Assembly: GCA_030673845.1 (NCBI GenBank)
Contig: JAUTCQ010000012.1
Coordinates: forward strand, 62,001 to 126,000
Reading direction: 5' to 3'
DNA length: 64,000 bases
DNA from: Verrucomicrobiota bacterium JB022
GTDB lineage: Bacteria; Verrucomicrobiota; Verrucomicrobiia; Opitutales; Oceanipulchritudinaceae
Position numbers and translations under genes: made by a program. The notes under the pieces were generated by a model. It searched no databases. It saw only the letters and a list, made by a program, of their open reading frames with translations, and was not told the origin of the DNA. Of this stretch, positions 1 through 9,738 are shown one piece after another (the stretch's first letter is position 1; every line of letters starts with the position of its first letter).

Positions 1-1320
1 TGCAAGCTGTGCAGCCCGTTGGGCGCCGCCCTGGTCTTCAAAGGCATCCGGGGTTGCCTCCCCTTCCTCCACGGTAGCCAAGGCTGCGCCACGTATATCC
101 GCCGCTACCTGATCAGCCACTTCCGCGAACCCGTCGATATCGCCTCCTCCAGCTTCACCGAAGACGACGCCATTTTTGGCGGGGCCCGCAACTTTGCCGC
201 CGGGGTCGACAACGTGATCCGCCAGTATCAGCCCGAGCTGATCGGCGTCGCCACCACCTGCCTCTCCGAGACGATCGGCGACCACATGCTGGGGATGATC
301 AAGACTTATCAGGACAAACACGCGGGCGACGGCCCTCCCCTCGTCCACGTCTCCACCCCGGCCTACACCGGCACCCACAGCGACGGTTATTACGCCACCC
401 TGCTGGCGGTCGTGCGGCAGTTTGCCCAGCGGACAAGTCTGCGCCTGCCGCACCGGGTCAACGTCTTGCCCGCCATAATGTCGTGCGAAGACCTGCGCCA
501 CCTGCGCGAGTGCTGCGAAGCCTACGGCCTCAGCGCGACCATGCTGCCCGACTATAACAGCACGCTGGAGGGCGGCAGCTGGGATGCTTACCACTGGATC
601 CCGCCCGGCGGCACCTCGCTGGATGAAATCGGCGAAATGGGTGCCGCCTGCGCCACGTTGGAGATCGGCCATACCCAGGCGGCCAACAGCCAGTCTGCGG
701 CGGCGTGGTTGCAGCAAACGACGGGGGTCCAGCGCCTCGCCCTGGGCTGGCCGCTGGGTATCTGCCTGGCCGACCATTTCTTCACCGCCCTTTCGATCGC
801 CTCCGGGCGCACGATGCCGCGCCGCTTTGCCGAAGAGCGGGCCCGGCTGGTGGATGCCTACGTCGACGCCCACAAATACGTGGCCGGCAAGACGGCAGCC
901 GTCTTTGGCGAGCCGGACCTGGTCGTCGCCGTCGCCTCCTTCCTCAGCGAGATCGGCATCAAGCCTGTGATCTGCGCCACCGGCTCCAAGCAGAAGCAAT
1001 GGAAGGAGCTGATCCGGGAAGCCCTTGCCAGCGACATCGGCGAATTCACCGCCCTCAGCGGCGCAGACCACGCCAAGATCGCCACGGCGGCCCGTGAATT
1101 GAAGCCGGATCTGCTGATCGGCTCCAGCAAGGGCTACCCGCTGGCTCGCGAGCTCGACATCCCGCTGGTGCGCCTCGGCTTTCCCATCCACGACCGGATC
1201 GGCAGTCAACGCCTGTTGACGGTCGGCTACCGGGGCACGCTCGAACTTTTCGACCGAGTCGTCAACGCCCTGCTGGAGGTCAAGCAAAGCACCTCCACCA
1301 GCGGCTACAGCTACCTGTAA
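1..1320 (+). CDS. nifN: Nitrogenase FeMo-cofactor scaffold protein NifN (5' end outside window)
   Basis: NifN partners NifE to form the E2N2 scaffold on which the NifB product is matured to FeMo-cofactor in the cytoplasm. The frame is open from base 1, starting CKLCSPLGA, and continues with HGSQGCATYIRR and REPVDIASSSF, all typical of NifN near its N-terminus. Roughly the first 10-20 residues are therefore missing, and nifE is expected just upstream. The visible part is about 439 residues, close to full length for the family. The oxidoreductase type 1 nitrogenase fold spans the whole protein. nifB follows after 27 bases. NifK is a related alternative, but the CKLC start and the nifB neighbour favour NifN. 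Confidence 0.9.
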   Translation, partial: CKLCSPLGAALVFKGIRGCLPFLHGSQGCATYIRRYLISHFREPVDIASSSFTEDDAIFGGARNFAAGVDNVIRQYQPELIGVATTCLSETIGDHMLGMIKTYQDKHAGDGPPLVHVSTPAYTGTHSDGYYATLLAVVRQFAQRTSLRLPHRVNVLPAIMSCEDLRHLRECCEAYGLSATMLPDYNSTLEGGSWDAYHWIPPGGTSLDEIGEMGAACATLEIGHTQAANSQSAAAWLQQTTGVQRLALGWPLGICLADHFFTALSIASGRTMPRRFAEERARLVDAYVDAHKYVAGKTAAVFGEPDLVVAVASFLSEIGIKPVICATGSKQKQWKELIREALASDIGEFTALSGADHAKIATAARELKPDLLIGSSKGYPLARELDIPLVRLGFPIHDRIGSQRLLTVGYRGTLELFDRVVNALLEVKQSTSTSGYSYL

Positions 1321-1347
1321 ACGTCTTCACCCTCGGAATCACTTGCC

Positions 1348-2670
1348 ATGAGCCTTTCATCCGCCACTGCCACCGCACCTACCCCCGAGACGATCAACCT
1401 CGAAAACCACCCGTGTTTCAACCGCGATGCGTGCGCCACCTTCGGGCGGATCCACCTGCCCGTCGCGCCGAAGTGCAACATCCAGTGCAACTACTGCAAC
1501 CGGGACTTCGATTGCGTGAACGAGAGCCGCCCGGGCGTAACCTCCACCGTGCTCTCCCCGGGGCAGGCACTGGCCTACCTCGAAAAGATCATGGAGCGGC
1601 GCGACGACATTGCGGTGGTGGGCATTGCGGGCCCGGGCGATCCCTTCGCCAACCCGGAGGCCACCATGGAGACCTTCCGCCTCGTGCGTCAGCGCTTTCC
1701 GCAGATGATCCTCTGCCTCTCCACCAACGGGCTGGGGCTGACGGAGGATTACGTGCGCGAGCTGGCCGACCTGAAGGTGAGCCACGTAACGATCACGATG
1801 AACGGCATCGATCCAGTCGTGGCAGGCCGAATCTATGCCTGGGCCCGTCACGAGAAGCGCATCTACCGCAACGAGCAGGCGGGCCGGATCATGATCGAGC
1901 ATCAACTGCAGGCCATCAAATGGATCAAGCAGTATGGGATGATCGCCAAGATCAACTCGATCATCGTACCCGGCATCAATGCCGACCACCTGGAGGCGAT
2001 CGCCAAGACCGTCTCGGAGCTGGGGGCCGACTTGATGAACTGCATCCCCCTCCTGCCGACCAAAGACACCGCTTTTGAAGACCTGCCCGAGCCGGATGCC
2101 AAGATGCGCTTCGCCCTGCGCCTGAAGTGCGGCGAACACATGAACCAGATGACCCACTGCGCGCGCTGCCGGGCCGATGCCATCGGCAAGCTGAGCGAGC
2201 CGATGAGCGAGGACATCCACGAGCTGATCCAAAGCTGCGCGCGCCTCCCGCTGAAGCCGCAGGAAAAGCGGCCTTACGTGGCCGTCGCCACCCGTGAGGG
2301 CATGCTCGTGAACCAGCACCTGGGCGAAGCGCGGGAGATCACGGTCTTTGCCATCGACCCGGAAGACGAGGAGGCCTTCATCGCCGTCGAACAGCGCTCC
2401 GCCCCGCCGACCGGGGGACGTGACGACCGTTGGGTAGAGCTGGCGGAGACCTTGCATGACTGCCGCGCCATCCTCGTCGCAGCCGCAGGCTCTACCCCCA
2501 AGACCACCCTCACCAAGCACGGTGTCCAGGTCGTGGAAATGGAAGGCATGATCGACACCGGGCTGGCGCACATCTTCTACGGCGAGCCTCTGTCGCCCAC
2601 CGTCCAGCGTTCGTTCAAAGGCTGCGGCAAGGGCCTGACCTGCGGAGGCGACGGCACCGGCTGCGGCTGA
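1348..2670 (+). CDS. nifB: Nitrogenase cofactor biosynthesis radical SAM protein NifB
   Basis: NifB fuses two 4Fe-4S clusters and inserts carbide to make NifB-co, the precursor of FeMo-cofactor. The 440-residue protein has the radical SAM motif CX3CX2C at Cys43, Cys47 and Cys50 (PKCNIQCNYCNRDFDC), the conserved GIAGPGDPFAN stretch near residue 93, and further Cys in HCARCRADA. From about residue 310 to 425 lies the NifX-like cofactor-binding domain, starting at RPYVAVATREG. It ends in a Cys/Gly tail, GCGKGLTCGGDGTGCG. No strong Shine-Dalgarno precedes the ATG. It sits between nifN and a 2Fe-2S ferredoxin. Length and motifs fit the long NifB form. Confidence 0.97.
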   Translation: MSLSSATATAPTPETINLENHPCFNRDACATFGRIHLPVAPKCNIQCNYCNRDFDCVNESRPGVTSTVLSPGQALAYLEKIMERRDDIAVVGIAGPGDPFANPEATMETFRLVRQRFPQMILCLSTNGLGLTEDYVRELADLKVSHVTITMNGIDPVVAGRIYAWARHEKRIYRNEQAGRIMIEHQLQAIKWIKQYGMIAKINSIIVPGINADHLEAIAKTVSELGADLMNCIPLLPTKDTAFEDLPEPDAKMRFALRLKCGEHMNQMTHCARCRADAIGKLSEPMSEDIHELIQSCARLPLKPQEKRPYVAVATREGMLVNQHLGEAREITVFAIDPEDEEAFIAVEQRSAPPTGGRDDRWVELAETLHDCRAILVAAAGSTPKTTLTKHGVQVVEMEGMIDTGLAHIFYGEPLSPTVQRSFKGCGKGLTCGGDGTGCG

Positions 2671-2721
2671 TCCGCCCCACCCATTTCACATCAAGTTTAA
2701 CGCATCATCTCAAGGAATCGT

Positions 2722-3030
2722 ATGAACAAGCCAACGCATCACCTCTTCATCTGCGGCAGTGCCCGTGCCTCCGGCGAACTGAAGGGCACGTGCTGCAACA
2801 AGGAGTCTATCGCGCTCCTCTCCTACGCGCAGAGCGAGGTACAGGACCGCATGATGGACGGCGTGGAAATCTCCATGACGGGCTGCCTCAACATGTGTGC
2901 GCGCGGCCCGGTGGTCATCGACTACCCCTCGGGCCTCTTCTACGAAAAAGCGACCGAGGAGCTGATCGATGAGATCCTCGACGCGATCGAAGAGGGCGAA
3001 GCCTGCCAGACCAACCTGATCGGGGACTGA
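2722..3030 (+). CDS. Thioredoxin-like [2Fe-2S] ferredoxin in the nif cluster
   Basis: This is a 102-residue electron carrier of the thioredoxin-fold 2Fe-2S ferredoxin family, which is often found in nif clusters. The probable cluster ligands are Cys11 (LFICGSARA), Cys24 or Cys25 (GTCCNKE), Cys55 and Cys59 ([10 protein letters not shown]). An AAGGAA Shine-Dalgarno lies just upstream of the ATG. The position between nifB and nifV suggests a role in electron supply to nitrogenase or to cofactor assembly rather than in general metabolism; that role is inferred. A NuoE-like domain is a remote alternative, but the length and Cys spacing fit the free-standing ferredoxin. Confidence 0.85.
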   Translation: MNKPTHHLFICGSARASGELKGTCCNKESIALLSYAQSEVQDRMMDGVEISMTGCLNMCARGPVVIDYPSGLFYEKATEELIDEILDAIEEGEACQTNLIGD

Positions 3031-3149
3031 TCTTTAACCAGAGGCAGGCAGCGGACCGTGTACCTGTAGTGATCATCGTCGCCCCCTCCGCCATACGCCC
3101 ACCGCTGTCTGCCTCTCCCTTTCCCACTGCCACCTTCAACCCACCAACA

Positions 3150-4316
3150 GTGAATCCACTGCCTTACTTGATCGATACGACACTGCGTGACGGCGAGCAG
3201 GCTGCCGGCGTAGCCTTTACGCGCGCAGAGCGGATCGAGATTGCGCAGCGGCTGGCCGCGTGCGGCGTGCCGGAGCTGGAGGTGGGCATCCCCGCGATGG
3301 GGGCCGACGAGATCGCCCACATCCGGGCCATCGTCGCGCTGGAGCTACCCTGCCGGATCCTGACTTGGGGGCGCGCATCGCGGGCCGACCTCGAGGCCGC
3401 CCGGCAAACCGGCGCGCAAGGCTTCCACTTTTCCCTGCCCGTCAGCGACTTGCACCTGCGGGTGTGGAACAAGTCACGCGCCTGGGTCTTTGAGACCCTG
3501 AGAGCGCTGGCCGAAGAAGCGCGCGACCATTTCACCTACTTCAGCGTCGGCGCACAGGACGCCTCCCGGGCCGATCCGGCCTTCCTGGCAGGCTTCATCG
3601 AAGCGGTGGAGGCCAGCGGGGCGTATCGGCTCCGCGTGGCCGATACCGTCGGTCGGCTCCATCCGCTTTCCACCCACCAGTTGATCGCAACCCTGCGCCT
3701 GCAGACCCGTTTGCAGATCGAATTTCATGGGCACAACGACTTGGGCATGGCGGTCGGCAACACCGTGGCCGCCCTCCTCGCCGGCGCGGATTGTGCGAGC
3801 GTAACGGTCAACGGGCTCGGCGAACGGGCAGGCAACGCCGCGCTGGAAGAGGTCGTGATGGCCCTGCGCCACGCCGCCGGGATTGCCCTTCCGCTCGAAT
3901 CGCGGGAATTCGGACCTTTGAGCGACCTGGTGGCGGCGGCCTCGGGGCGTCAACTCCGCTGGGACAAGCCGGTAACCGGCTACGGCGCTCATAGGCACGA
4001 GTCGGGCATCCATTGTCGTGGGCTGCAGGCCGACCGCCAGTCCTACGAGACCGTTTCGGCCGAATCCGTCGGACGCGCACGCGCAGCGATCGTGATTGGC
4101 CGCCATTCGGGCACCGCTGCGTTGCGGGAAGCCGCCGCGCGCTGGGGCGTGTCGCTGGAGCCGGCAGACGCGGCCCGCCTGCTGACTGCCGTCCGCCAGG
4201 AGGCCGAGCTGCTGGGCCGCAGCCTGCACGAAGGCGAGTTCAAGCGCCTGCTGGACACAAGTTTTGCACTTCAATCCTCAAACGGAAACTACCATGGCAT
4301 TTTGGCTGTATCGTAA
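3150..4316 (+). CDS. nifV: Homocitrate synthase NifV
   Basis: NifV condenses acetyl-CoA and 2-oxoglutarate to R-homocitrate, the organic ligand of FeMo-cofactor. The LeuA/NifV TIM barrel begins with [14 protein letters not shown], carrying the catalytic Arg and metal Asp, and has the metal-binding HxH in [15 protein letters not shown], followed by [12 protein letters not shown] and a conserved GRHSG motif. I chose the GTG at 3150, which gives 388 residues, the usual length. An upstream in-frame ATG at 3069 would add a Pro-rich tail with no family match; neither start has a good ribosome site. The 3' end overlaps the next gene by 23 bases, suggesting coupling. Isopropylmalate synthase is a less likely alternative given the nif context. 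Confidence 0.9.
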   Translation: MNPLPYLIDTTLRDGEQAAGVAFTRAERIEIAQRLAACGVPELEVGIPAMGADEIAHIRAIVALELPCRILTWGRASRADLEAARQTGAQGFHFSLPVSDLHLRVWNKSRAWVFETLRALAEEARDHFTYFSVGAQDASRADPAFLAGFIEAVEASGAYRLRVADTVGRLHPLSTHQLIATLRLQTRLQIEFHGHNDLGMAVGNTVAALLAGADCASVTVNGLGERAGNAALEEVVMALRHAAGIALPLESREFGPLSDLVAAASGRQLRWDKPVTGYGAHRHESGIHCRGLQADRQSYETVSAESVGRARAAIVIGRHSGTAALREAAARWGVSLEPADAARLLTAVRQEAELLGRSLHEGEFKRLLDTSFALQSSNGNYHGILAVS

Positions 4317-4806
4317 AGTCGGAGACACTTATCGCCGCGTTCGCCCGGTCGTGATAACGGGCAAGGATGGCCTCATGGGCCGGTTTCTCCGGGGGCTTCA
4401 GGCCAAGGACACCCCTTGCCAATGGCAACTGCCCGTCTCCGAGCTAGCGCGGCTCGAATCAGCCGCCGAAGGCGGCGGGGAGCCCGCCTTGGTGCTCGAC
4501 ATGTTGCCCGAAGATTTTACGCGCGCCAGCCTCTATCTGGTAACGGATATCCGGGGCTCTTCCGAGGATGACGAGACCGACCTGGTGATGTCGTGCGAGC
4601 TGCTCTTCCAAGGGCCGGTGCCGGGGCCGATGCAAGACTTCAAGGCGCAGCTCACCATCCCGTTGCTCACCGATACGCGCCGCATGGTCGAGGCCATGCG
4701 CATCACCGGCGGGCTCAAGACCGGCACCTACCGCTGGGCCCGCCCAAAAATGGATATCGGGGCCGCAATCTGCCCGGCCAAGGCGCCCAGCCCGGCCCTG
4801 GCCTGA
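4294..4806 (+). CDS. Unrecognised nif-cluster protein, 170 residues
   Basis: I do not recognise this family. The ATG at 4294 lies inside the 3' end of nifV, a 23-base overlap, and the reading frame keeps the codon use of its neighbours, so it is very likely a real gene. The product is a soluble acidic-to-neutral protein of 170 residues, starting [18 protein letters not shown], with no signal peptide or membrane segment. It has three scattered Cys, near residues 42, 105 and 163, which do not form a known cluster motif. It sits between homocitrate synthase and the flavodoxin/nifJ pair, so a role in nitrogenase maturation or protection can be suspected from position only. Confidence 0.75.
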   Translation: MAFWLYRKVGDTYRRVRPVVITGKDGLMGRFLRGLQAKDTPCQWQLPVSELARLESAAEGGGEPALVLDMLPEDFTRASLYLVTDIRGSSEDDETDLVMSCELLFQGPVPGPMQDFKAQLTIPLLTDTRRMVEAMRITGGLKTGTYRWARPKMDIGAAICPAKAPSPALA

Positions 4807-4844
4807 CCCAACGCTTTATAAAACTTACCTGCGGAGTACAAGAC

Positions 4845-5303
4845 ATGAAACTCACAATTCTCTACGGAACTGAAACCGGCAACTGCCGCGGCCTCGCCCA
4901 AAAAGTCGCGGCCAAAGGCCAGAGCAACGGCGTGGAAGTGGCCGTGCACGACCTCGCGACCTACAGCATCGAGCAATTGGCCACGCTGGACCACCCCACC
5001 CTCGTCATCATCTCCACCTGGGACGACGGGCTGCCGCCGCCCAAGTGCGTGCCCTTCGTCAAGGCACTGAAAGCGGCCGAAATCGACCTGTCGTCGATGG
5101 CCTATACCGTCCTGGCCCTGGGCGATCAGGACTACCCGCTCTACTGCGAATGCGGCAAGCAACTCGACGCCCGTCTCGCAGAACTGGGGGCCCAAAAGAT
5201 CCTGGACCGCACCGACCTGGGGGCCGACTTCCTCGTCGGCTACATCGGCTGGTCCAAGAAGTTCTGGAAAACCATGGCGGGCGTCTACGGCATCGCCAAG
5301 TAA
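4845..5303 (+). CDS. Flavodoxin, probable electron donor to nitrogenase
   Basis: This is a single-domain FMN protein of 152 residues that shuttles one electron at low potential. The phosphate-binding loop YGTETGNC (residues 7-14) has the T/S-x-T-G-N pattern. TWDDGLPPP and LALGDQDYPLYCECGK match the second and third flavin loops of the short MioC/sulfite-reductase-type flavodoxins. A GGAG Shine-Dalgarno precedes the ATG. nifJ starts 66 bases downstream, so the natural pathway is pyruvate to NifJ to this flavodoxin to NifH. It differs from classical NifF in the D-Y-P-L-Y-C-E-C loop, so I withhold the nifF name. Confidence 0.88.
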   Translation: MKLTILYGTETGNCRGLAQKVAAKGQSNGVEVAVHDLATYSIEQLATLDHPTLVIISTWDDGLPPPKCVPFVKALKAAEIDLSSMAYTVLALGDQDYPLYCECGKQLDARLAELGAQKILDRTDLGADFLVGYIGWSKKFWKTMAGVYGIAK

Positions 5304-5369
5304 ACCGCCGGGGAGGCAAATTCCAACGCGTCTCCCCCTTATCCATCGGCATTGAGAGGAGCAGGAACC

Positions 5370-8300
5370 ATGTCCCAGTCTAGCACATCCAAGCGCGTCA
5401 CACTCGACGCCAACGAAGCGGTCGCCCATGTCGCCTACCGGCTGAGCGAAATCATTTCGATCTACCCGATCACTCCCTCCACCCCCATGGCGGAAATCTG
5501 CGACGAGTGGGCGGTCGCCGGGCGGAAGAACATCTGGGAGGAAGTCCCGGAAGTCGTCCAGATGCAGAGCGAAGCCGGGGTCGCCGGCACCATGCACGGG
5601 CTCTTGATGGGCGGTTGCATGAGCACGACTTTCACGGCGTCGCAAGGCCTGCTCCTGATGATCCCCAACATGTACAAGTTGGCGGGGGAGCTGACCCCGA
5701 GCGTGATCCACGTCTCGGCGCGCGCCGTGGCCACCAACGCCTTGTCGATCTTCGGCGACCACAGCGACGTGATGGCCTGCCGCCAGACGGGCTTTGCCAT
5801 GCTGGCCTCGAACTCCGTGCAGGAGGCGCAAGACTTGGCGGCCATCGCCCACGCGGCCACGCTGCGCAGTCGGCTGCCCTTCCTGCACTTTTTCGACGGC
5901 TTCCGCACCTCGCACGAGATCAACACCTTGAAGCCGCTGCCGGATCCGTTGCTGGGGGCCTTGGTCGACCAGAAAGCGCTGGGCGACTTCTATGCCCGCG
6001 CCTTGACGCCCGACGCGCCTACCGCCCGGGGCACCGCGCACAATCCAGACACCTATTTTCAGTCTCGCGAGGCCGTCAACCCCTACTATAAGGACACCGC
6101 CCAAATCGTCCAGACGGTGATGGACGAGTTTGCGCTGCTGACGGAGCGCCAGTACCGGCTCTTCGATTACTACGGGCACCCGGAGGCGGAGCAGGTGATC
6201 GTGATGATGGGCTCCGGAGTCCAGACGGCGGCGAAGACGGCCGAGTGGTTGAACGAATATACCGGCACGAAATACGGCGTGGTGGCGGTGCGGCTCTACC
6301 GGCCCTTCAACGCCCACGCCTTCAACCATTGCCTGCCCGCGACCGCTAAGGCTGTGGCCGTGCTCGACCGGACCAAAGAGCCTGGTTCGCTGGGCGAGCC
6401 CTTGCACCTCGATGTGTCGCTGGCCTTGCGCAAGGGCAGCCGCTGCGCGCACCATTGCCGGGCGGTCGATCCCATGGTGGTCGGCGGGCGTTACGGGATC
6501 GGCTCCAAGGAATTTACGCCGGCGATGGCGAAAGCGGTTTTCGAGCACTTGCTGGCAGAGCGGCCGGCGGACCACTTTACCGTCGGGATCAAGGACGACG
6601 TCACGCACCACTCCCTCCCCTACGACACCGGCTTTACCTTGGTCGACAAGGCCACTACGGCGGCAGTGTTTTACGGGCTCGGCTCCGACGGCACAGTGGG
6701 CGCGGCCAAGAACTCGATCAAGATCATCGGCGACGCGACCGACCTCAATGCGCAGGCCTACTTTGTCTACGACTCGAAAAAGTCGGGCGGCCTGACGACT
6801 TCGCACCTGCGCTTCGGGCCGCACGAAATCCAGGCGCCCTATCTGGTCGACCGCGCCCAATTTGTCGGCTGCCACCAACCGCAGTTCCTTGGTCGGGTCG
6901 AGATGCTGCAGCAGCTTGCGCCGGGCGGCACCTTCCTGCTCAACACGTCGGCGAGCGCCAGCGAAGTGTGGGAAACGCTGCCCTACGAAGTCCAGCAACA
7001 ACTGATCGACAAGCAGGCCAAGCTCTACGTCATCGACGCCTACAAAGTCGCCCACGAGACTGGCATGGGCCGCCGCATCAACACCATCATGCAGGTGTGC
7101 TTCTTTGCCTTGAGCGGCCTCATTCCGGTGGAAAAGGCGGTGGCAAAGATCAAGGCGGCCATCGAAAAGACGTATGGGCGCAAGGGCCCGAAGCTCGTAG
7201 CTATGAACTACGCGGCGGTCGACGCATCGCTCCAGTATCTGTATCCGGTCACGATCCCCACTGCCGCCACCGCCGTTCCTCAGGCGATCGAGTGGGTCCC
7301 CGCCGACGCCCCGAGCTTTGTGCAGCGCGTGACCGGCCCCCTGCTGGCGGGCCAGGGCGAGCTGCTGCCGGTCAGCGCCTTCCCGGTCGATGGGGTCTGG
7401 CCGACGGCGACCTCGCGCTACGAGCGCCGCCGCATCGCCATGGAGATCCCGGTCTGGAATCCCGATGCGTGCACCCAGTGCAACAAGTGCAGTCTCTTTT
7501 GCCCACACGCCGCCATCCGCCCGAAGTATTACGATGCGGCCAAACTGGAGGGCGCGCCGGAGGGCTTCAAGTCGGCAGACTACCAGGGCCCGGGCAGCAA
7601 CGGGAAGAAGTTTACCCTGCAAGTTTTCGCCGAAGACTGCACCGGGTGCACGGCCTGTGTGGAAGTCTGCCCCGCCTCCGATGCCCAGGGTCGCAAAGCG
7701 ATCCAGATGGAGCCGCTGGCCCCGATTATCGACCAGGAGATTGCCGCACTGGAGTTCTTCAAGCAACTGCCCCAGCCCACCGTGCCCACGCAAAAGGCAT
7801 CGGCCCGCACCATATCGCTGCAACAGCCGCTTTTCGAATTCTCCGGAGCCTGCGCGGGTTGCACCCAGACGCCGTATGTGCGCCTGCTGTCGCAGCTTTT
7901 CGGCGACCGCTTGCTGATTGCCAATGCCACGGGCTGCTCCTCGATCTACGGGGGCAACCTGCCGACGACACCGTATTGCACCAATAGCGAAGGTCGCGGG
8001 CCGGCCTGGGCCAACAGCCTGTTTGAAGACAACGCGGAGTTCGGCCTCGGCCTGCACCTCGCAGCCCAGCGCAAGACCCGCATCGCGCGTCAACTTGCCC
8101 ACGACTTGAAGCCGCAACTGGGCGATGAGCTGGTGGAAGCCCTCGACACCGGGGCCGAGCCGGCCCAGATCCGTAGCTTGCTGGCAGATGTCCGCGAGCG
8201 CTTGCAGGCGGTCCCGGGTGCCAAGGCCGTCCGCCTGGCCCAGCATCTGGAGTATCTCGTGAAGAAGACTACCTGGATCGTGGGCGGCGACGGCTGGGCC

Positions 8301-8942
8301 TACGACATCGGCTACGGCGGCCTCGACCACGTGTTGGCCAGCGGCCACAACGTCAACATCCTCGTGCTCGATACGGAGGTCTACTCCAACACGGGCGGGC
8401 AGGCCAGCAAGGCGACACCAATCGGGGCGCAGGCCAAGTTTGCCACCGCCGGCAAGGCGCAGGGCAAGAAGGATCTCGGCCGCATCGCGATGAGCTACGG
8501 CCACGTGTATGTCGCCCAGATCGCGCTGGGGGCCAACGAGCAGCAGACCCTCGAAGTGCTCAAGGAAGCCGAGAGCTACCAAGGGCCTTCGCTCGTGATC
8601 GCCTACGGCCCCTGTCAGGCCCACGGGATCGACCTGGCCCACGGCCCCGCACGCCAGAAGGCAGCGGTGGCCACGGGCTACTGGCCGCTCTACCGCTACG
8701 ACCCGCGCAACGCGGGCACGGAGGTGCCGGCCTTCCGTCTGGAATCGTTTGAGCCGACCGCGCCAGTGGCCGAGTTCATGCGTCAGGAAAACCGCTTCCG
8801 TGTGATTGAGCGTTCGCAGCCCGAGCGCGCCAAGGAGCTGTTTGCCAGTGCCCAGGCCTATGTGGATGAGCGCTGGAAAGCCCTCGAACGCCTCGCTGCG
8901 GTGGGGATGGATGAGGAGGACGATGACGGCGGCTGGGGTTGA
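5370..8942 (+). CDS. nifJ: Pyruvate:flavodoxin/ferredoxin oxidoreductase NifJ
   Basis: This enzyme oxidises pyruvate with CoA to acetyl-CoA and CO2, passing low-potential electrons to flavodoxin or ferredoxin. It is a 1190-residue single-chain enzyme of the usual length. Domain I begins near residue 31 (YPITPSTPMAE). The 2x4Fe-4S ferredoxin domain has CTQCNKCSLFCP near 700 and CTGCTACVEVCP near 757. The proximal cluster Cys pair CAGC lies near 831. The C-terminal TPP domain carries GGDGWAYDIGYGG and DTEVYSNTGGQ near 970-1010. The ATG at 5370 has a strong ribosome site, GAGAGGAGCAGG, at 5354-5365. Its 3' end overlaps draT by 20 bases. The neighbours point to a dedicated nitrogenase electron supply. 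Confidence 0.96.
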   Translation: MSQSSTSKRVTLDANEAVAHVAYRLSEIISIYPITPSTPMAEICDEWAVAGRKNIWEEVPEVVQMQSEAGVAGTMHGLLMGGCMSTTFTASQGLLLMIPNMYKLAGELTPSVIHVSARAVATNALSIFGDHSDVMACRQTGFAMLASNSVQEAQDLAAIAHAATLRSRLPFLHFFDGFRTSHEINTLKPLPDPLLGALVDQKALGDFYARALTPDAPTARGTAHNPDTYFQSREAVNPYYKDTAQIVQTVMDEFALLTERQYRLFDYYGHPEAEQVIVMMGSGVQTAAKTAEWLNEYTGTKYGVVAVRLYRPFNAHAFNHCLPATAKAVAVLDRTKEPGSLGEPLHLDVSLALRKGSRCAHHCRAVDPMVVGGRYGIGSKEFTPAMAKAVFEHLLAERPADHFTVGIKDDVTHHSLPYDTGFTLVDKATTAAVFYGLGSDGTVGAAKNSIKIIGDATDLNAQAYFVYDSKKSGGLTTSHLRFGPHEIQAPYLVDRAQFVGCHQPQFLGRVEMLQQLAPGGTFLLNTSASASEVWETLPYEVQQQLIDKQAKLYVIDAYKVAHETGMGRRINTIMQVCFFALSGLIPVEKAVAKIKAAIEKTYGRKGPKLVAMNYAAVDASLQYLYPVTIPTAATAVPQAIEWVPADAPSFVQRVTGPLLAGQGELLPVSAFPVDGVWPTATSRYERRRIAMEIPVWNPDACTQCNKCSLFCPHAAIRPKYYDAAKLEGAPEGFKSADYQGPGSNGKKFTLQVFAEDCTGCTACVEVCPASDAQGRKAIQMEPLAPIIDQEIAALEFFKQLPQPTVPTQKASARTISLQQPLFEFSGACAGCTQTPYVRLLSQLFGDRLLIANATGCSSIYGGNLPTTPYCTNSEGRGPAWANSLFEDNAEFGLGLHLAAQRKTRIARQLAHDLKPQLGDELVEALDTGAEPAQIRSLLADVRERLQAVPGAKAVRLAQHLEYLVKKTTWIVGGDGWAYDIGYGGLDHVLASGHNVNILVLDTEVYSNTGGQASKATPIGAQAKFATAGKAQGKKDLGRIAMSYGHVYVAQIALGANEQQTLEVLKEAESYQGPSLVIAYGPCQAHGIDLAHGPARQKAAVATGYWPLYRYDPRNAGTEVPAFRLESFEPTAPVAEFMRQENRFRVIERSQPERAKELFASAQAYVDERWKALERLAAVGMDEEDDDGGWG

Positions 8943-9738
8943 GCTGGCCCAGCTGGAGCGGACGGCGCTGAATTGTTGCGCCGTCCCGCCCTGGATCATC
9001 GCCTCCGCCGATTTCAATACCGATCCTCTGCCCCTTGAGCTGCAGGGGGTCCGCCACTTCAACCGCCGCTTGTTTGCCCAGCTCGACGGGGAGCCGCTTC
9101 CCGAGCGCCGGGGCCAAATCTTCCACGAGTATCTGCAAGTGAAGTTCGCCTTACACCTCTGGAACGAGCACCGGGGCAAAGCCCGCAGCAGCCTGCGCAA
9201 CAGCTACGTGCGCTTTCTGCAGGGCTGGGGCGTAGACAGCAACGGGATCGAAGGGGCGGTGCTCAAGGGATGGGTCCAGAGCCGCTTCGGCATTTACCCG
9301 ACCTACCACCGCGGCGTCTTGCGGCTCAAGGGCGGTGAAGACGACGCGCGCTTTGCCTACGACCGGATGCGGGGCAGCGCCAAGACCAACGCCATCTACG
9401 AGCAGCTCGACCTGCTCTACGAGTTTTGCCAGTACGAGCTGCAGCGGCGCTGGGCCGAACGCGCAACCTTGACCCTCTACCGGGGCACGAACGACCCGGA
9501 AGAGCATCCGGTGCGGGCGCGCGAAGGCCGTCGCATGTGCGTGCGGATCAACAACCTCGTATCGTTTACCGCCGACCGGGAGCGCGCGTGGGAATTTGGC
9601 TCGACCGTGTGGCAATCCACCATTGCGGCGAGCAAGATCGTGTTCTTCTCCGGCCTGCTGCCGACCAGCCTGCTCTCCGGCGAGGCGGAATATATGGTTG
9701 TGGGGGGAGACTATTGGGTGCAGGAATTATGGTACTGA
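8923..9738 (+). CDS. draT: NAD+-dinitrogen-reductase ADP-D-ribosyltransferase DraT
   Basis: DraT transfers ADP-ribose from NAD+ to an arginine of NifH, switching nitrogenase off when fixed nitrogen or energy changes. The 271-residue length fits the family. Visible family segments are KFALHLWNEH, NSYVRFLQGWGVDSNG, ESRFGI-like QSRFGIYPTYHRG, TLYRGTND near residue 182, SFTADRERAWEFGS near 210, and EAEYMVVGGDYWV near 256, which holds the likely catalytic Glu. The ATG at 8923 lies within the end of nifJ. It is followed by draG with a TGATG overlap. Coupling to nifJ and draG makes joint expression with the nif operon likely. Confidence 0.93.
   Translation: MTAAGVELAQLERTALNCCAVPPWIIASADFNTDPLPLELQGVRHFNRRLFAQLDGEPLPERRGQIFHEYLQVKFALHLWNEHRGKARSSLRNSYVRFLQGWGVDSNGIEGAVLKGWVQSRFGIYPTYHRGVLRLKGGEDDARFAYDRMRGSAKTNAIYEQLDLLYEFCQYELQRRWAERATLTLYRGTNDPEEHPVRAREGRRMCVRINNLVSFTADRERAWEFGSTVWQSTIAASKIVFFSGLLPTSLLSGEAEYMVVGGDYWVQELWY

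Noticed and set aside
3069-3149. N-terminal extension of NifV from ATG 3069
   Set aside because: Adds a Pro-rich stretch absent in the family and has no ribosome site; GTG 3150 gives the normal start.
4728-9200. A 1490-codon open frame on the minus strand, antisense to flavodoxin, nifJ and draT
   Set aside because: It mirrors the codon bias of the real genes on the plus strand; the translation is low-complexity, without motifs, and the plus strand has clear conserved domains.
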